64,000 nucleotides of DNA from JAOPZW01 sp963788935 (GCA_963788935.1 CAWBIM010000004.1:1054001-1118000); one strand, 5' to 3'; positions 46,534 through 56,679 are shown, numbered from the stretch's first letter. Translations and numbers: made by a program. The notes: generated by a model from the letters alone, not told the origin.

Positions 46534-49071
46534 GCCAGCGCGTCGAGCACGTCGAGCTTGGCGGCGCGGCGGGCCGGGAGGATCGCCGCCCCCACGCCGG
46601 CGAGGCCGGCGAGGAAGAACAGGAAGATCAGCGAGCCCCACGGGATCGTCAGCGTGAAGTTGTCCAGCGGCTGGGTGAACAGCACGGCCAGCACGGCCCC
46701 GACGACGATGCCGAGCACGCCGCCGATGAGCGACGTGATCACGGCCTCGTAGCGCACGATCCGCTTGACCTGGCGGCGGGTCGTCCCGACCGCCCGCAGC
46801 AGGCCGAGCTCGCGCGTGCGCTCGCTGATCGACAGCACGAGCGTGTTGACGATCCCGAACAGCGACACGATCACCGCGAGCGCGAGCAGCGCGTAGATCA
46901 GCGACAGCAGCTGGTCGACCTGGCCCGCGACGTCGTCCTTGAACTCCTTCGCCGTGAGGACCTCGGCCTCGGGGTACTGGCGGTCGAGGACGCGCTTGAC
47001 GTCGGCCTGGACGGCCTTCTTGTCCGCCCCGGGCCGCACGCCGACCATGCCGAAGGCGTCCTTGGGCTCGCCGAAGTCCGAGACCATCTGCCGGTTGGAG
47101 ACGATCAGCGCCGCGACGAGCCCGCCCTTGTCGTTGACGATGCCGGTCACCTTCAGCGCCTCGCGGCGCCCGATCGACGTCGTGAGGTTCAGCGTGTCGC
47201 CGGCCTTGATCTTGTGGTCGTCGGCCCACTGCTTGGTGATCGCGATCCGGCCCGGGCCGACCGCGCGCAGCGCCGCCTCGCCGGTGCTCACGCCGTACAG
47301 CTGGGTGAACGTCCGCGGGTCGATGCCGGAGACGGGCTGGTTGCCCTTGACCCCGGCCACGCGGGCCTGCCCGAAGCGGACCGGGCTCGTCGTGGTCACG
47401 CCGTCGACCTTCTGCACGGCCGGGAGGACCGCGGCGGAGAAGGGCGAGAAGCCGTCGGTGTTCTGGACGACGAACGCCGCCTTGAGGTTGTCGTCGACCG
47501 CCTTGGCGATCGTCTCCTTGGCGCCCGCGGCGAAGATCGACACGAAGGTCACGAGCGCGACGCCGACCATGAGCGCGGCCGCCGTCACGGCCGTGCGGCC
47601 GGGCTGGCGCACGGTGTTCTCGCGCGCCAGTCGCCCGGTGATGCCGCGGAAGCGCTCGAACGGCCGCCCGACGACCGAGGCGAGCGGCCGGACGAGGTAC
47701 GGGCTGACGAACGCGACGCCGAGGAACGTGGCCCCCGCGCCGCCGCCGACGAAGCTCAGGGCGGCGTTCGAGGACAGGTTGCCGAACAGGCCGACGACCA
47801 TGAGCGCGATCCCGACCAGGCCGAGCAGCGCGCCGGCGGCCGTGACCTTCCGCGACGGTCCGCCGGACGGGCGGGACCGCGCCCTCGCGCAGCGCCTCGA
47901 CCGGCGGCACACGGGTCGCACGCAGGGCCGGGGCGAGCGAGGACAGGACCGTGACCACCGTGCCGACCACGAGCGAGACGACGATCGTCCGCGTCGCGAT
48001 CACGTTGCCGTTGGACGGCAGGTCCACGCCGACGGCGCGGAACAGCGCCCGCAGGCCCTCGGCGACCGCGAGGCCGAGCAGGAGGCCGACGAGCGACCCG
48101 AGGATGCCGATCGTGAGGCCCTCGGTGATCACCGAGCGCATCACCTGGCCGCGCGAGGCGCCGAGCGTCCGCAGCAGCGCGAACTCGCGCATCCGTTGCG
48201 TGACCGTGATCGAGAAGGTGTTGAAGATGATGAACGCGCCGACGAACAGCGAGATGCCGGCGAACGCGAGCAGCGCGGTCGTCAGGAAGCTCAGGTTGTC
48301 CTTGATGTCGTTGGACTGCTTGCGCGCCTCCTCCTGGCCGGTGCGCACGTTGACCGTCTGCGGCAGCGCGGTGCGCAACTGGTCGCGCAGCTGCGCGGGC
48401 GAGACGCCGTTCTTGGCCGACACCTGGATCTGGTCGAAGCCGCGCTTGCCGAGCATGCGCTGCGCCTCGGGCAGCAGCATGTCGACGACCGTCGCGCCGC
48501 CGAAGGAGTCGACGCCGGCGATCTGCGTGATGCCGACGATCGTGTACTCCTTGCGCGGCGCGGTGGCCACGACGGCGATCCGGTCGCCGAGCTTCAGGTC
48601 CTTGCGCTTGGCCGTCGAGGCGTCGATCGCGACCTCGTCGGCCGTGCGGGGCTTGCGCCCCTGCTTGACCGTGAACGCGTTGAAGCGCGGCTGGTCGGCG
48701 ATCGAGGCGATGAAGTTCGGGGCGCCGCCGGCGCCGATGCGATCGCCCTTCTTGTCGAGCACGGTCCCGACGTCGAAGACCGAGCCGTCGGCGCTCTGCA
48801 CGCCCGGCTGCCGGCGGACCTGCGCGAGGATCGTCGGCGACACCGTCGGCTGCGTGCCGCCGTTGTTCGACGTGTCGATCGTCTTGCGCGGCGTGATCGA
48901 CGCGTCCGTGCCCTTCGCGGACTCGGTGAAGATCTTGTCGAACGAGCTGTTGATCGTGTCCGTGAAGACGTACGTCCCGGCGATGAGCGTGACCCCGAGG
49001 GCGACCGCGAGCGCCGTGAGGACGAGCCGCAGCTTGCGGGCGAAGAGCCCGCGGAGGGCGACCTTTCGCAT
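46524..49071 (-). CDS. ABC transporter permease, FtsX/MacB-like with two FtsX domains (one frame break)
   Basis: About 848 residues. The first helix (LVLTALAVALGVTLIAGTY) is followed by a large external domain, then FtsX helices (FAGISLFVGAFIIFNTFSI, REFALLRTLGASRGQVMRS). A +1 break at about 47851-47872 leads to PSRKVTAAGALLGLVGIAL. A second external domain and FtsX set follow (FGIVNTLVLSISERTRELG, LLRAVGTTRRQVKRIVRYE) to the final LDVLDALAYE. This 10-helix layout, with the ATPase 2 bases upstream, is the MacB/LolCDE-type system for macrolides, lipoproteins or peptides. Confidence 0.85.
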
Positions 49072-49073
49072 GG

Positions 49074-49808
49074 CTAACCGACCGCCTTCATGAGGTCGAG
49101 GACGTCGTCGGCGGTGTGGGCCTCGCCGTCATGCACGATCACGCCGTCGGCGAGGACCAGCAGGCGGTCCGCGTAGGCCGCCGCAGTCGGGTCGTGGGTG
49201 ACCATGATGACCGTCTGGCCGAACTCGTCGACCGAGCGGCGCAGCAGGTCGAGGAGCTCGCCGGAGGACTTCGAGTCGAGGTTGCCGGTCGGCTCGTCGG
49301 CGAAGACCACGGCGGGCTTGGAGGCCAGCGCGCGGGCGACGGCGACGCGCTGCTGCTGGCCGCCGGACAGCTCGGACGGCCGGTGGTCGAGGCGGTCGCC
49401 GAGGCCGACGGTCGCGATCAGCGTCTCGAGCCACTCGGCGTCCGGGCGCTTGCCCGCGATCGAGAGCGGCAGCACGATGTTCTCGCGCGCGTCGAGGACC
49501 GGCAGCAGGTTGAAGGACTGGAAGACGAACCCGACCCGCTCGCGGCGCAGCTCGGTGAGCTTGCGGTCGTCGAGCTGGGTGATCTCGACCCCGTCGAGGA
49601 TGACCGAGCCCGACGTGGGCCGGTCGAGCCCGGCGAGGATGTGCATCAGCGTCGACTTGCCCGAGCCCGATGGGCCCATGATGGCCGTGAACCGGCCCCT
49701 CGGGAAACCGACGGTCACGCCGTCCAGCGCGTGGACGGTGGCCTCGCCCTCCCCGTAGACCCGTGTGATGTCGGCGGCGGAGACGAGGAGAGGACCGGGT
49801 TCGTTCAT
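49074..49808 (-). CDS. ABC transporter ATP-binding protein (MacB/LolD-like)
   Basis: A 244-residue ATPase. ITRVYGEGEATVHALDGV is the typical LolD/MacB start, Walker A GPSGSGKS at 45-52, RRERVGFVFQSFNLLP Q-loop, signature LSGGQQQRVAVARAL, Walker B VVFADEPTGNLDS, VMVTHDP-type H-loop. It is the partner of the FtsX-type permease 2 bases downstream. ATG 49808 with TACTCT 7 bases upstream. Confidence 0.93.
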   Translation of the reverse strand: MNEPGPLLVSAADITRVYGEGEATVHALDGVTVGFPRGRFTAIMGPSGSGKSTLMHILAGLDRPTSGSVILDGVEITQLDDRKLTELRRERVGFVFQSFNLLPVLDARENIVLPLSIAGKRPDAEWLETLIATVGLGDRLDHRPSELSGGQQQRVAVARALASKPAVVFADEPTGNLDSKSSGELLDLLRRSVDEFGQTVIMVTHDPTAAAYADRLLVLADGVIVHDGEAHTADDVLDLMKAVG

Positions 49809-49815
49809 GCGAACG

Positions 49816-49821
49816 AGAGTA
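49816..49821 (-). promoter_or_regulatory. candidate leaderless -10 element TACTCT
   Basis: TACTCT on the minus strand, 7 bases before ATG 49808 of the ABC ATPase. No ribosome site intervenes. Confidence 0.5.
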
Positions 49822-49921
49822 GGGAGACGCGCCCCCGGCGCGGTACGGATAGCCGAACGTGTGCGCTGGGGCGGACGTCAGACCGGACACACCGCGCGGG
49901 TCCTCTACGGTCCATCGCACC

Positions 49922-50987
49922 ATGCCGACGACCCACCCGACCGAGATCGCCGTCGCCCGGGACCAGTGGCACCCGCAGGGCGCGTACCTCAACACCGCCA
50001 GCTACGGGCTCCCGCCCGACTGCGCGTGGGAGGCGCTCCAGGAGGCGCTGGCCGACTGGCGCGCGGGGCGGACGAGCTGGGAGCACTGGGGCGAGGCGAC
50101 GAACGCCGCGCGCGAGGCGTTCGCGACCCTCGTCCACGTGGCCCCGGAGACCGTCGCGACCGCCGCCACCGTCTCCGAGCTGCTCGGCCTCGTCGCCTCG
50201 TCCCTGCCCGACGGCACGGCCGTCCTCGCCCCGGACATCGACTTCGCCTCCGTCCTCTTCCCCTTCATGGCCCAGGCCCATCGCGGCGTGACGGTGCGGC
50301 TCGTGCCGCCCGACGAGGTCGCCGGGGCGATCGACGCGGGCACGGACGTCGTGGCCGCGAGCGCGGTGCAGATGGCCACCGGCGAGGTCGCCGACCTCGA
50401 CGCGATCGCCGCCGCGGCCGCCGAGCACGGCGCGATGACGGTGATCGACGCGACCCAGGCCGCGGGCTGGCTGCCGTTCGACGCCGGGCGCTTCGACGTC
50501 GTCGTCTGCCACGCCTACAAGTGGCTCATGTCGCCGCGCGGCACGGCGTTCATGACCGTGCGCCCGGAGCGTCTCGACGGCATCGTGCCGGCGGCCGCCG
50601 GGTGGTGGGCGGGCGAGGACGTGCACAGCTCGTACTTCGGCCCGCCGCTGCGCCTGGCGTCGACCGCGCGCCGCCTCGACGCCTCGCCCGCGTGGTTTCC
50701 GTGGGTCGGCACGGTGCCCGCCGTCGCGCTCGTCAACGCGATCGGGGTCGAGGCCATCAACGCCCACGACGTCGGCCTGGCGAACCGCTTCCGGGCCGGC
50801 CTCGGGCTCGAGCCGTCGGACTCGGCGATCGTGTCGGCCGACGTCCCGGACGCCCGCGCGCGGCTCGAGGCGCGCCGGCATCGTCGCGGCCGAGCGCGGC
50901 GGGCGGCTGCGCGCCTCGTGGCACCTCTACAACACCGAGGCCGACGTCGACGCGGCCCTCGACGCGCTCGCGGGAGGCGCCCGGTGA
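49922..50987 (+). CDS. aminotransferase class V (one frame break)
   Basis: About 354 residues after bridging a +1 shift at about 50872. The N-terminus YLNTASYGLPPDCAWEAL is typical of class V enzymes (cysteine desulfurase / kynureninase-like fold). ATVSELLGLVASSL is the phosphate loop region, VIDATQAAGWLPFD has the cofactor Asp and Gln, and HAYKWLMSPRGTAF the PLP lysine (about K200). After the shift the C-terminus AGIVAAERGGRLRASWHLYN is normal and ends in TGA 50985-50987, which overlaps the next GTG. It may be a desulfurase, transaminase or isomerase; no nearby pathway decides this. A TACGGT lies 10 bases before the ATG. Confidence 0.8.
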
Positions 50988-52150
50988 CCGTTCCCGACGC
51001 CGCGATGGAGTCCGCCTTCGCCCCGTTCCGCGAGGAGGGCCGCGCGCTGCTGCCCGCCGGCGCGGCGGTCCTCGACGCCCACACCCACCTCGGCCTCGAC
51101 GAGGACGGCCAGTCGCTGACCGTCGAGGCGCTCGTCGCCGCCCTCGACGAGGTCGCGCCCGACGCCCGGGCGTGCACGTTCCCGCTCCACGACCCCGACC
51201 GCCACCCCGGCTACCGCGTCCCGAACGACCGGGTGCTCGGGTGGGCGGCCGAGACGGACGGCCGGCTCATCCCGTACTGCCGCCTGGACCCGTCCGAGGA
51301 CCCGGTCGGCGAGGCCGAGCGCTGCCTTGCCCGGGGCGCGCGCGGGATCAAGCTCCACCCGCGCGCCCAGGCGTTCGAGTTCGGGATCGCGGCCGCGGAC
51401 GCGATCTTCGCCTGCGCCCGCGACGCCGGCGTGCCGATCCTCATCCACGCCGGGCGCGGCATGGCCCCGATGGACGCGCTGGCGGACATCGCCCTGCGCT
51501 TCCCCGAGGTGCCGCTCGTCCTCGCCCACGCCGGGATCGCCGGCCAGGGCATGTTCGCCTCCCGCCTGAACGGCAACCACCCGCGGGTCGTCTACGACAC
51601 CTCGACGCTGTCGCCCTTCGACGTGATCGAGCTGTTCGCCCGCGTCCCGGCCGAGCGGATCGTGTTCGCCTCGGACATCCCGTACGGCCGGCCGGTCTTC
51701 GCCCTCTACCAGGCGCTGCGGATCGCCCGGCACGTCGCCGGACTCGACGACGACGAGGTCCGGATGCTGCTCGGCGGGACGATGGACGCGCTGATCGACG
51801 GTCGCACGGCCCCGGAGGCGCGCGCCCCGCGGGTGCCGGAGGTGCGCCCGGCCGTCGGGCGGCTCGTGCGCGCGGCGGTGTACCTGCACTCGGCGTTCGC
51901 CTCGATGCTCGCGGGCGACGGCCCGCGCGACCCGGCCCGGGCGCTGCCGTGGGTGGCGATGGCGCGGACGGTCTGCCGCGACCCCGACCCGGGGCCGGCG
52001 GGCGACGCCCTCGAACGCATCGACGCCGCGCTCGACGCGGCCGAGCGGCTGCTGCTGACGGGCGGGCGCTCGGCGTGGCCGGCCGTCGGGCTGATCCACG
52101 CGACGATGGTCTTCGCGGCGACGGAGCCGGCGGCGGGCGACGGCGCCTGA
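50984..52150 (+). CDS. amidohydrolase (COG2159-like TIM barrel)
   Basis: A 388-residue protein. Metal-binding motifs of amidohydrolase-2 enzymes are visible: LDAHTHLG (about 33-40), GARGIKLHPRAQ, ILIHAGRG, LVLAHAGIAG and the final Asp in VFASDIPYG. The last 110 residues are an additional helical extension (VGRLVRAAVYLHSAFASML) beyond the usual barrel. The GTG start overlaps the aminotransferase stop (GTGA), so the two products probably act together. Substrate unknown. Confidence 0.82.
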   Translation: MTVPDAAMESAFAPFREEGRALLPAGAAVLDAHTHLGLDEDGQSLTVEALVAALDEVAPDARACTFPLHDPDRHPGYRVPNDRVLGWAAETDGRLIPYCRLDPSEDPVGEAERCLARGARGIKLHPRAQAFEFGIAAADAIFACARDAGVPILIHAGRGMAPMDALADIALRFPEVPLVLAHAGIAGQGMFASRLNGNHPRVVYDTSTLSPFDVIELFARVPAERIVFASDIPYGRPVFALYQALRIARHVAGLDDDEVRMLLGGTMDALIDGRTAPEARAPRVPEVRPAVGRLVRAAVYLHSAFASMLAGDGPRDPARALPWVAMARTVCRDPDPGPAGDALERIDAALDAAERLLLTGGRSAWPAVGLIHATMVFAATEPAAGDGA

Positions 52151-52215
52151 GCGGCCGCGTCGACAGACCCGACGCGACCGTGCATGGCCCGCGCCCGAGC
52201 GGGCACCCCCGAAGG

Positions 52216-53211
52216 ATGCGCCTCCGTCCGAACGTGGCGATCTTCGCCGTGCTCGCGGTCCTCTCGGCCGTCGTCGCGGGCTGCGCGTCCGAGCGCGGCG
52301 CGACGGCCGCCCGGCCGGCCGCGGCGCGCGCGGGCGACGGGCGGTTCTTCGCCCCGTCGAGCGTCTGGAACCGGCCCCTGCCGGCGAACACGCCGATCGC
52401 GCCGAACTCGGCCGCGCTCGTCGCGGGGCTCCGGGGTCAGGTCCGGTCCGCGGGGCCGTGGATCGCGACGAGCGACTACAGCGTCCCCGTCGTCCGTGTC
52501 GGCGCCCGCCAGCGCCGTGTCCGGGTGAAGCTCGACACCTCCTACGCCCCGCTGCAGCGCGCGTTCGCCTCCGTGCCCGTGCCGCGCAGCGCCCGCCCGG
52601 CCCCGGGCGGCGACCGCCACCTCGTCGTCTGGCAGCCGGCGACGGACACGATGTGGGAGTTCTGGCTCGCGGCCAAGCGGGCCGACGGCTGGCACGCGCG
52701 CTGGGGCGCGCGGATGACGCACGTCTCGCGCAGCCCCGGGATCAACCCGGCCCCGACCGGCGCGACGGCGAGCGGGCTGCCGCTCGTCGGCGGGATGATG
52801 ACGCTCGACGAGTTGCGCCGGGGCCGGATCGACCACGCGCTGTCCGTCGCGATCCCGACGACGCGCGCGGGCGTCGCGGCGTGGCCCGCGACGCGCACCG
52901 ACGGCCAGGATCCGAGCCCGACCGCGATCCCCGAGGGCACGCGCTTCCGGCTCGACCCGCGGGTGGACGTCGACCGGCTCGGCCTGCCGCGCGCCGCCCG
53001 CGCGATGGCCCTCGCGGCCCAGCGCTACGGGATCATCGTCCGCGACAAGGCGGGTGCCGTCGTGTTCTACGGGCAGATCGCGCCGCCGTCACGCAGCACG
53101 GCCTACGACGCCGTCTTCCATGGCGCCTACCCCAACCAGCTGCTCGCGCGCTTCCCCTGGGACCGCCTGCAGGTCGTGCGCAGCCCCGTGCGCCGCGTGA
53201 CCGGCGGATGA
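52216..53211 (+). CDS. secreted lipoprotein of unknown family (paralogue of 59596-61086)
   Basis: A 331-residue exported protein. The signal MRLRPNVAIFAVLAVLSAVV ends in the lipobox VAGC (Cys23). A core of about 280 residues starts FAPSSVWNRPL, contains DTMWEFWLAAKRADGWHARW and DHALSVAIP, and ends near RYGIIVRDKAG and FPWDRLQ. The same landmarks occur in the larger protein at 59596. I do not know an assigned function for the family. CGAAGG-like GAAGG lies just before ATG 52216. Its stop overlaps the glycosyltransferase start (ATGA), tying it to the polysaccharide locus. Confidence 0.72.
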   Translation: MRLRPNVAIFAVLAVLSAVVAGCASERGATAARPAAARAGDGRFFAPSSVWNRPLPANTPIAPNSAALVAGLRGQVRSAGPWIATSDYSVPVVRVGARQRRVRVKLDTSYAPLQRAFASVPVPRSARPAPGGDRHLVVWQPATDTMWEFWLAAKRADGWHARWGARMTHVSRSPGINPAPTGATASGLPLVGGMMTLDELRRGRIDHALSVAIPTTRAGVAAWPATRTDGQDPSPTAIPEGTRFRLDPRVDVDRLGLPRAARAMALAAQRYGIIVRDKAGAVVFYGQIAPPSRSTAYDAVFHGAYPNQLLARFPWDRLQVVRSPVRRVTGG

Positions 53212-54410
53212 CCGTGGGCTCGCGTCGCGCCGCCGCCGGGCTGCTCACCGCGGCCCAGGTCCCGACGGCCGCGTCGCTGGCCTACCTGCTGACGCTGCTC
53301 GCGGCCGCCCGGCGGCGCCCGTCGCCCCCGCCTGCGCCCGGCACGCCCCGCGTCGCGGTCCTGATCCCGGCCCATGACGAGGGCTCAGGCGTGCGCGCGA
53401 CGGTCGCGTCGGTCCGCGCGCTCGACTGGCCCGCCGAGCGTCTCGACGTCGTCGTGATCGCCGACAACTGCACCGACGACACCGCCGCGCAGGCGGAGGC
53501 CGCGGGCGCGCGGGTCCTCGAGCGCGACGCGCCCGACGCGCGCGGCAAGGGCCGCGCCCTGGCCTGGGCCGTCGAGCGCCTCGCCGCGGACGGCCCGCCG
53601 CCGGAGGCCGTCGTGGTCGTCGACGCCGACTGCACCGTCGAGCCCGGTCTGCTGCGGGCGTTCGCCGCGCACTGGGCGGCGGGGGCCGAGGCCGTTCAGG
53701 CCCGCTACCTCGTCGCGAACCCGGCCGCCGCGCCCGCCGCCGCGGCGCGCGCGGCCGCGTTCGCGCTGGCCGCCGACGTGCGGCCGCTGGGCAAGGATCG
53801 CCTCGGGCTCTCCTGCGGCCTGCTCGGCACCGGCATGGGCTTCACCTGGGCCCACCTGAAGCGTCGTCCGTGGAGCTCGTTCGGGCTGACCGAGGACGTC
53901 GAGCGCCACCTCGCGCTCGTGCTCGACGGCGAGCGCGTCGTGCTCGCGGCCGAGACGGCCGTGCACTCGGCGATGCCCGAGTCGCTCGACGGGGCCGCGA
54001 GCCAGCAGTCGCGCTGGGAGGCGGGCAAGCTCACGCTGGCGCGGCGCTGGACCCCGCGGCTGCTGGCCGCCGGTGCCCGCGAGCACGACCCCGTCCGCGT
54101 GCACGCGGGCCTCGAGCTCGTCGTGCCGCCGCAGTCGCTGCTGGCCCTGAGCTCCGCCGCGGGTGCGGCGCTCGGCACGCTCGCCGGGCTGCGCGGCCCG
54201 CGCCGGCTCGCGCTCGCGTGCGCCGCGGCCCAGGCCGCGTTCGTGACCGGCGGGATGCTGCGGATGCGCGCCCCCGCGGCGGCGTGGCGCGGCCTCGCGC
54301 TCGCCCCGGCGCTGGCGCTGCGCAAGGCCGCCCTCGTCGGGCGGATCGCCGCCGGGCGCGGGCCGAGCGGGTGGGAGCGCACCGCCCGCGATCACCGCGC
54401 CGCGGTTTGA
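53208..54410 (+). CDS. membrane glycosyltransferase family 2
   Basis: A 400-residue protein with an N-terminal hydrophobic helix, a GT-A domain (VAVLIPAHDEGSGVRATVAS, VVIADNCTDDT, VVVVDADCTVEPG with the DxD) and a conserved SSFGLTEDVERHL, then QQSRWEAGKL, the QxxRW motif of processive synthases. C-terminal helices follow. It is like cellulose-synthase-type or glycosyltransferase 21 enzymes. It overlaps the secreted lipoprotein gene by ATGA. Confidence 0.84.
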   Translation: MTVGSRRAAAGLLTAAQVPTAASLAYLLTLLAAARRRPSPPPAPGTPRVAVLIPAHDEGSGVRATVASVRALDWPAERLDVVVIADNCTDDTAAQAEAAGARVLERDAPDARGKGRALAWAVERLAADGPPPEAVVVVDADCTVEPGLLRAFAAHWAAGAEAVQARYLVANPAAAPAAAARAAAFALAADVRPLGKDRLGLSCGLLGTGMGFTWAHLKRRPWSSFGLTEDVERHLALVLDGERVVLAAETAVHSAMPESLDGAASQQSRWEAGKLTLARRWTPRLLAAGAREHDPVRVHAGLELVVPPQSLLALSSAAGAALGTLAGLRGPRRLALACAAAQAAFVTGGMLRMRAPAAAWRGLALAPALALRKAALVGRIAAGRGPSGWERTARDHRAAV

Positions 54411-54439
54411 CCACCCCGAGGCGAGGGCACGCACCCACG

Positions 54440-55270
54440 ATGGCTCCGACCACCTCCGCAGCCGCCCGCGACCGCCTGCGCGACCTGCCGCGCGCCGCGC
54501 AGCGCGCGCTGCGCGCCCGCCGCCCCGTGCTCGCCGCCGAGCTGACCTGGGCGTGGAAGCGCCGCCAGGGCGACCCGGCCGTGCGCATCGTCCACGCGCT
54601 CGCCCGCCCCGGGCAGCAGATCCTCGACATCGGGGCCAACTGGGGCCTGTTCACCGGCCGCCTGGGCCGGCTGGCGGGCCCGACCGGGCACGTCGAGGCC
54701 TTCGAGCCGCTCCCGGCCCACGCCGCCACCCTCCGCGCGCTCGCGGCGCAGCTGCCGGCCGTCGACGTCCACATGACCGCGCTGTCCGACCACGAGGGCG
54801 AGGCCGAGCTCGTCGTGCCCGTCCAGGACGGCGAGCCGCTCACGGCGCTCGCGCACCTCGACGCCCCCGCCCCGCCCGCCGCCGGCGAGCGGCGGGTGCC
54901 GGTGCCCCTGCGCACGCTCGATGCCGTCCTCGGCGAGGACCATGCGCCCGTCGACCTCGTCAAGTGCGACGTCGAGGGCCACGAGCTCGAGGTCCTGCGC
55001 GGCGCGGAGCGCACGCTGCGCCGCGGCCGCCCCGCGCTCGTGCTCGAGATCGAGGAGCGCCACCGGCCCGGCGGCGGCGTGGCCGAGGTCGTCGACCACC
55101 TCGCCGGGCTCGGCTACGCGGGCCGCGCCGTGCGCCACGACCGCGTCGTGCCGCTCGCGGAGTTCGACGTCGAGCGCGACCAGCTCGCCCACCTCCATCC
55201 GGGCGAGACGGTCGCGCACGACATGCCGCGCGACTACGTGAACACGTTCCTGTTCGTCCCCGCCGGCTGA
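54440..55270 (+). CDS. FkbM-family methyltransferase
   Basis: A 276-residue SAM enzyme. ILDIGANWGLFTGRLGRLA is motif I, EAFEPLPAHAATLR the second, VDLVKCDVEGHELEVLRGAE the FkbM signature, and VLEIEERH follows. FkbM enzymes methylate hydroxyls of sugars or macrolides. ATG 54440 is chosen; a TTG at 54407 overlapping the previous stop would add 11 residues. The 3' end overlaps the convergent polymerase gene by 37 bases. Confidence 0.85.
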   Translation: MAPTTSAAARDRLRDLPRAAQRALRARRPVLAAELTWAWKRRQGDPAVRIVHALARPGQQILDIGANWGLFTGRLGRLAGPTGHVEAFEPLPAHAATLRALAAQLPAVDVHMTALSDHEGEAELVVPVQDGEPLTALAHLDAPAPPAAGERRVPVPLRTLDAVLGEDHAPVDLVKCDVEGHELEVLRGAERTLRRGRPALVLEIEERHRPGGGVAEVVDHLAGLGYAGRAVRHDRVVPLAEFDVERDQLAHLHPGETVAHDMPRDYVNTFLFVPAG

Positions 55271-56679
55271 CGCGCCGGGGCGACCGTCCCGGCCGCGAGC
55301 ACGCCGGCCCACGTCCACAGGACGAGCGTCGGGAACGCCCACGGCAGCGGCGTCAGGTTCGCCACGATCAGCCACTGGACGGCGAGGGCGACGAGCCCGA
55401 CGCGCCATGCGCCGAGCGCCGGCGGCGCGCGCCGCAGCAGCGCCCCGCCGATCGCCAGCACCAGCGCGCAGGCCCACAGGACCGCGCCCGGGATGCCGAG
55501 CTCGGCGGCGTTGGAGAGGAACACGTTGTGCACCCCCTGCCCCACGCCGATCGCCGGGTACGTCGCGGCCTGGCGGAAGTACGGCGCGCTCGCGGTCTGG
55601 AACGTCTGCCAGCCGAAGCCGGTCTCCGGGCGCGCCTGGATCATGTCGACCGCGGCGCGGTTCGTGTTCTTGCGCACCCAGACCGAGCTCTGCTCGGTCG
55701 AGCGCTCGTCGACGCGCTGGTTGAGCGCCGGGAGCGCCGCCAGCGCGCCGGTCACGGCGAGCGTGCCGAGCAGCGCGGCCGGGACGAGCCAGGCGCGCAG
55801 GCGCGGCGCGGCGAGGAACGCGGCCGCGGTCGCGACGACGGCGGACAGCCAGATCGAGCGGGTCAAGGTCAGCAGCACCCCGGTGGCGCACAGCGCGATG
55901 ACCGCCCAGCACGCGTAGCGCGCGCGCCAGCCGCTCCAGCGCGTGAGGCCGACGGCGGCGGCGGTCGCGCACGTGAAGAGGCCCATGCCGTTGGCGACGG
56001 CCTCGACGAACGGCCCGCGCGCGCGGCCGAAGTGGATGCCGACCGCCGGGTCGCTGATGTAGCCCGGGAACACGAGCGCGCGCAGCCCGACGCTCTCGAA
56101 CAGCGCGGTCAGGCCGAGGTAGCCGCCGAGCGCGACGAGCGTCCCGAGCAGGATCGAGCGCTGGCGCTCGGTCGCGAACGCCAGCGGGGCGACGAAGAAC
56201 ATCGCGAACGGGAAGAGCCCGAAGCGGTCGAGCAGGCCGAACAGGCCGTCGCTCTGCGTGAGCGTCCCGGCCCGCGCGGCCGACACGACGGCCCACGCGC
56301 CCGCGGCGACCAGCACCCAGTGGGTCGTCGTCAGGCGGGGCAGGCCCCAGACGCCGTCGCCCCGCACGTGGCGGCGGGCGACGTCGCCCATGACGACCGC
56401 GAACAGCCCGGCGGCGAGCAGCAGCCGGTCGGGGCCGATCGGCAGGCCGACGTAGGCGCTGTTGCCGGAGAGCACCGAGGCCGCGATCCCCGCCGAGAGC
56501 AGCCAGGCGGGCTCGGCCCGCGCGGCGACGTACGCCCCGGAGATGGCCGCGGCCAGCAGGGCCGCGGCGAGGAACCCGCGGGCGCCGGCGGGCCCGAGGC
56601 CGATGGCCCCGATGGCCGCCGCCGCGGCGGCCGCGGCGGCGACGCCCGCGAGCGGGGTCCATGTCAGGCGCGGGGTCAC
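55234..56679 (-). CDS. O-antigen ligase/polymerase-like membrane protein
   Basis: A 481-residue polytopic protein with about 12 helices. The external loop before the C-terminal helices has RPETGFGWQTFQ and GQGVHNVFLSNAAELGIPG, the Wzy_C/WaaL signature with the catalytic His in HN. It joins or polymerises lipid-linked glycan repeats outside the membrane. GTG 56679 overlaps the Wzz-like stop (GTGA), so polymerase and chain-length regulator are coupled. Confidence 0.84.
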   Translation of the reverse strand: MTPRLTWTPLAGVAAAAAAAAAIGAIGLGPAGARGFLAAALLAAAISGAYVAARAEPAWLLSAGIAASVLSGNSAYVGLPIGPDRLLLAAGLFAVVMGDVARRHVRGDGVWGLPRLTTTHWVLVAAGAWAVVSAARAGTLTQSDGLFGLLDRFGLFPFAMFFVAPLAFATERQRSILLGTLVALGGYLGLTALFESVGLRALVFPGYISDPAVGIHFGRARGPFVEAVANGMGLFTCATAAAVGLTRWSGWRARYACWAVIALCATGVLLTLTRSIWLSAVVATAAAFLAAPRLRAWLVPAALLGTLAVTGALAALPALNQRVDERSTEQSSVWVRKNTNRAAVDMIQARPETGFGWQTFQTASAPYFRQAATYPAIGVGQGVHNVFLSNAAELGIPGAVLWACALVLAIGGALLRRAPPALGAWRVGLVALAVQWLIVANLTPLPWAFPTLVLWTWAGVLAAGTVAPARQPAGTNRNVFT

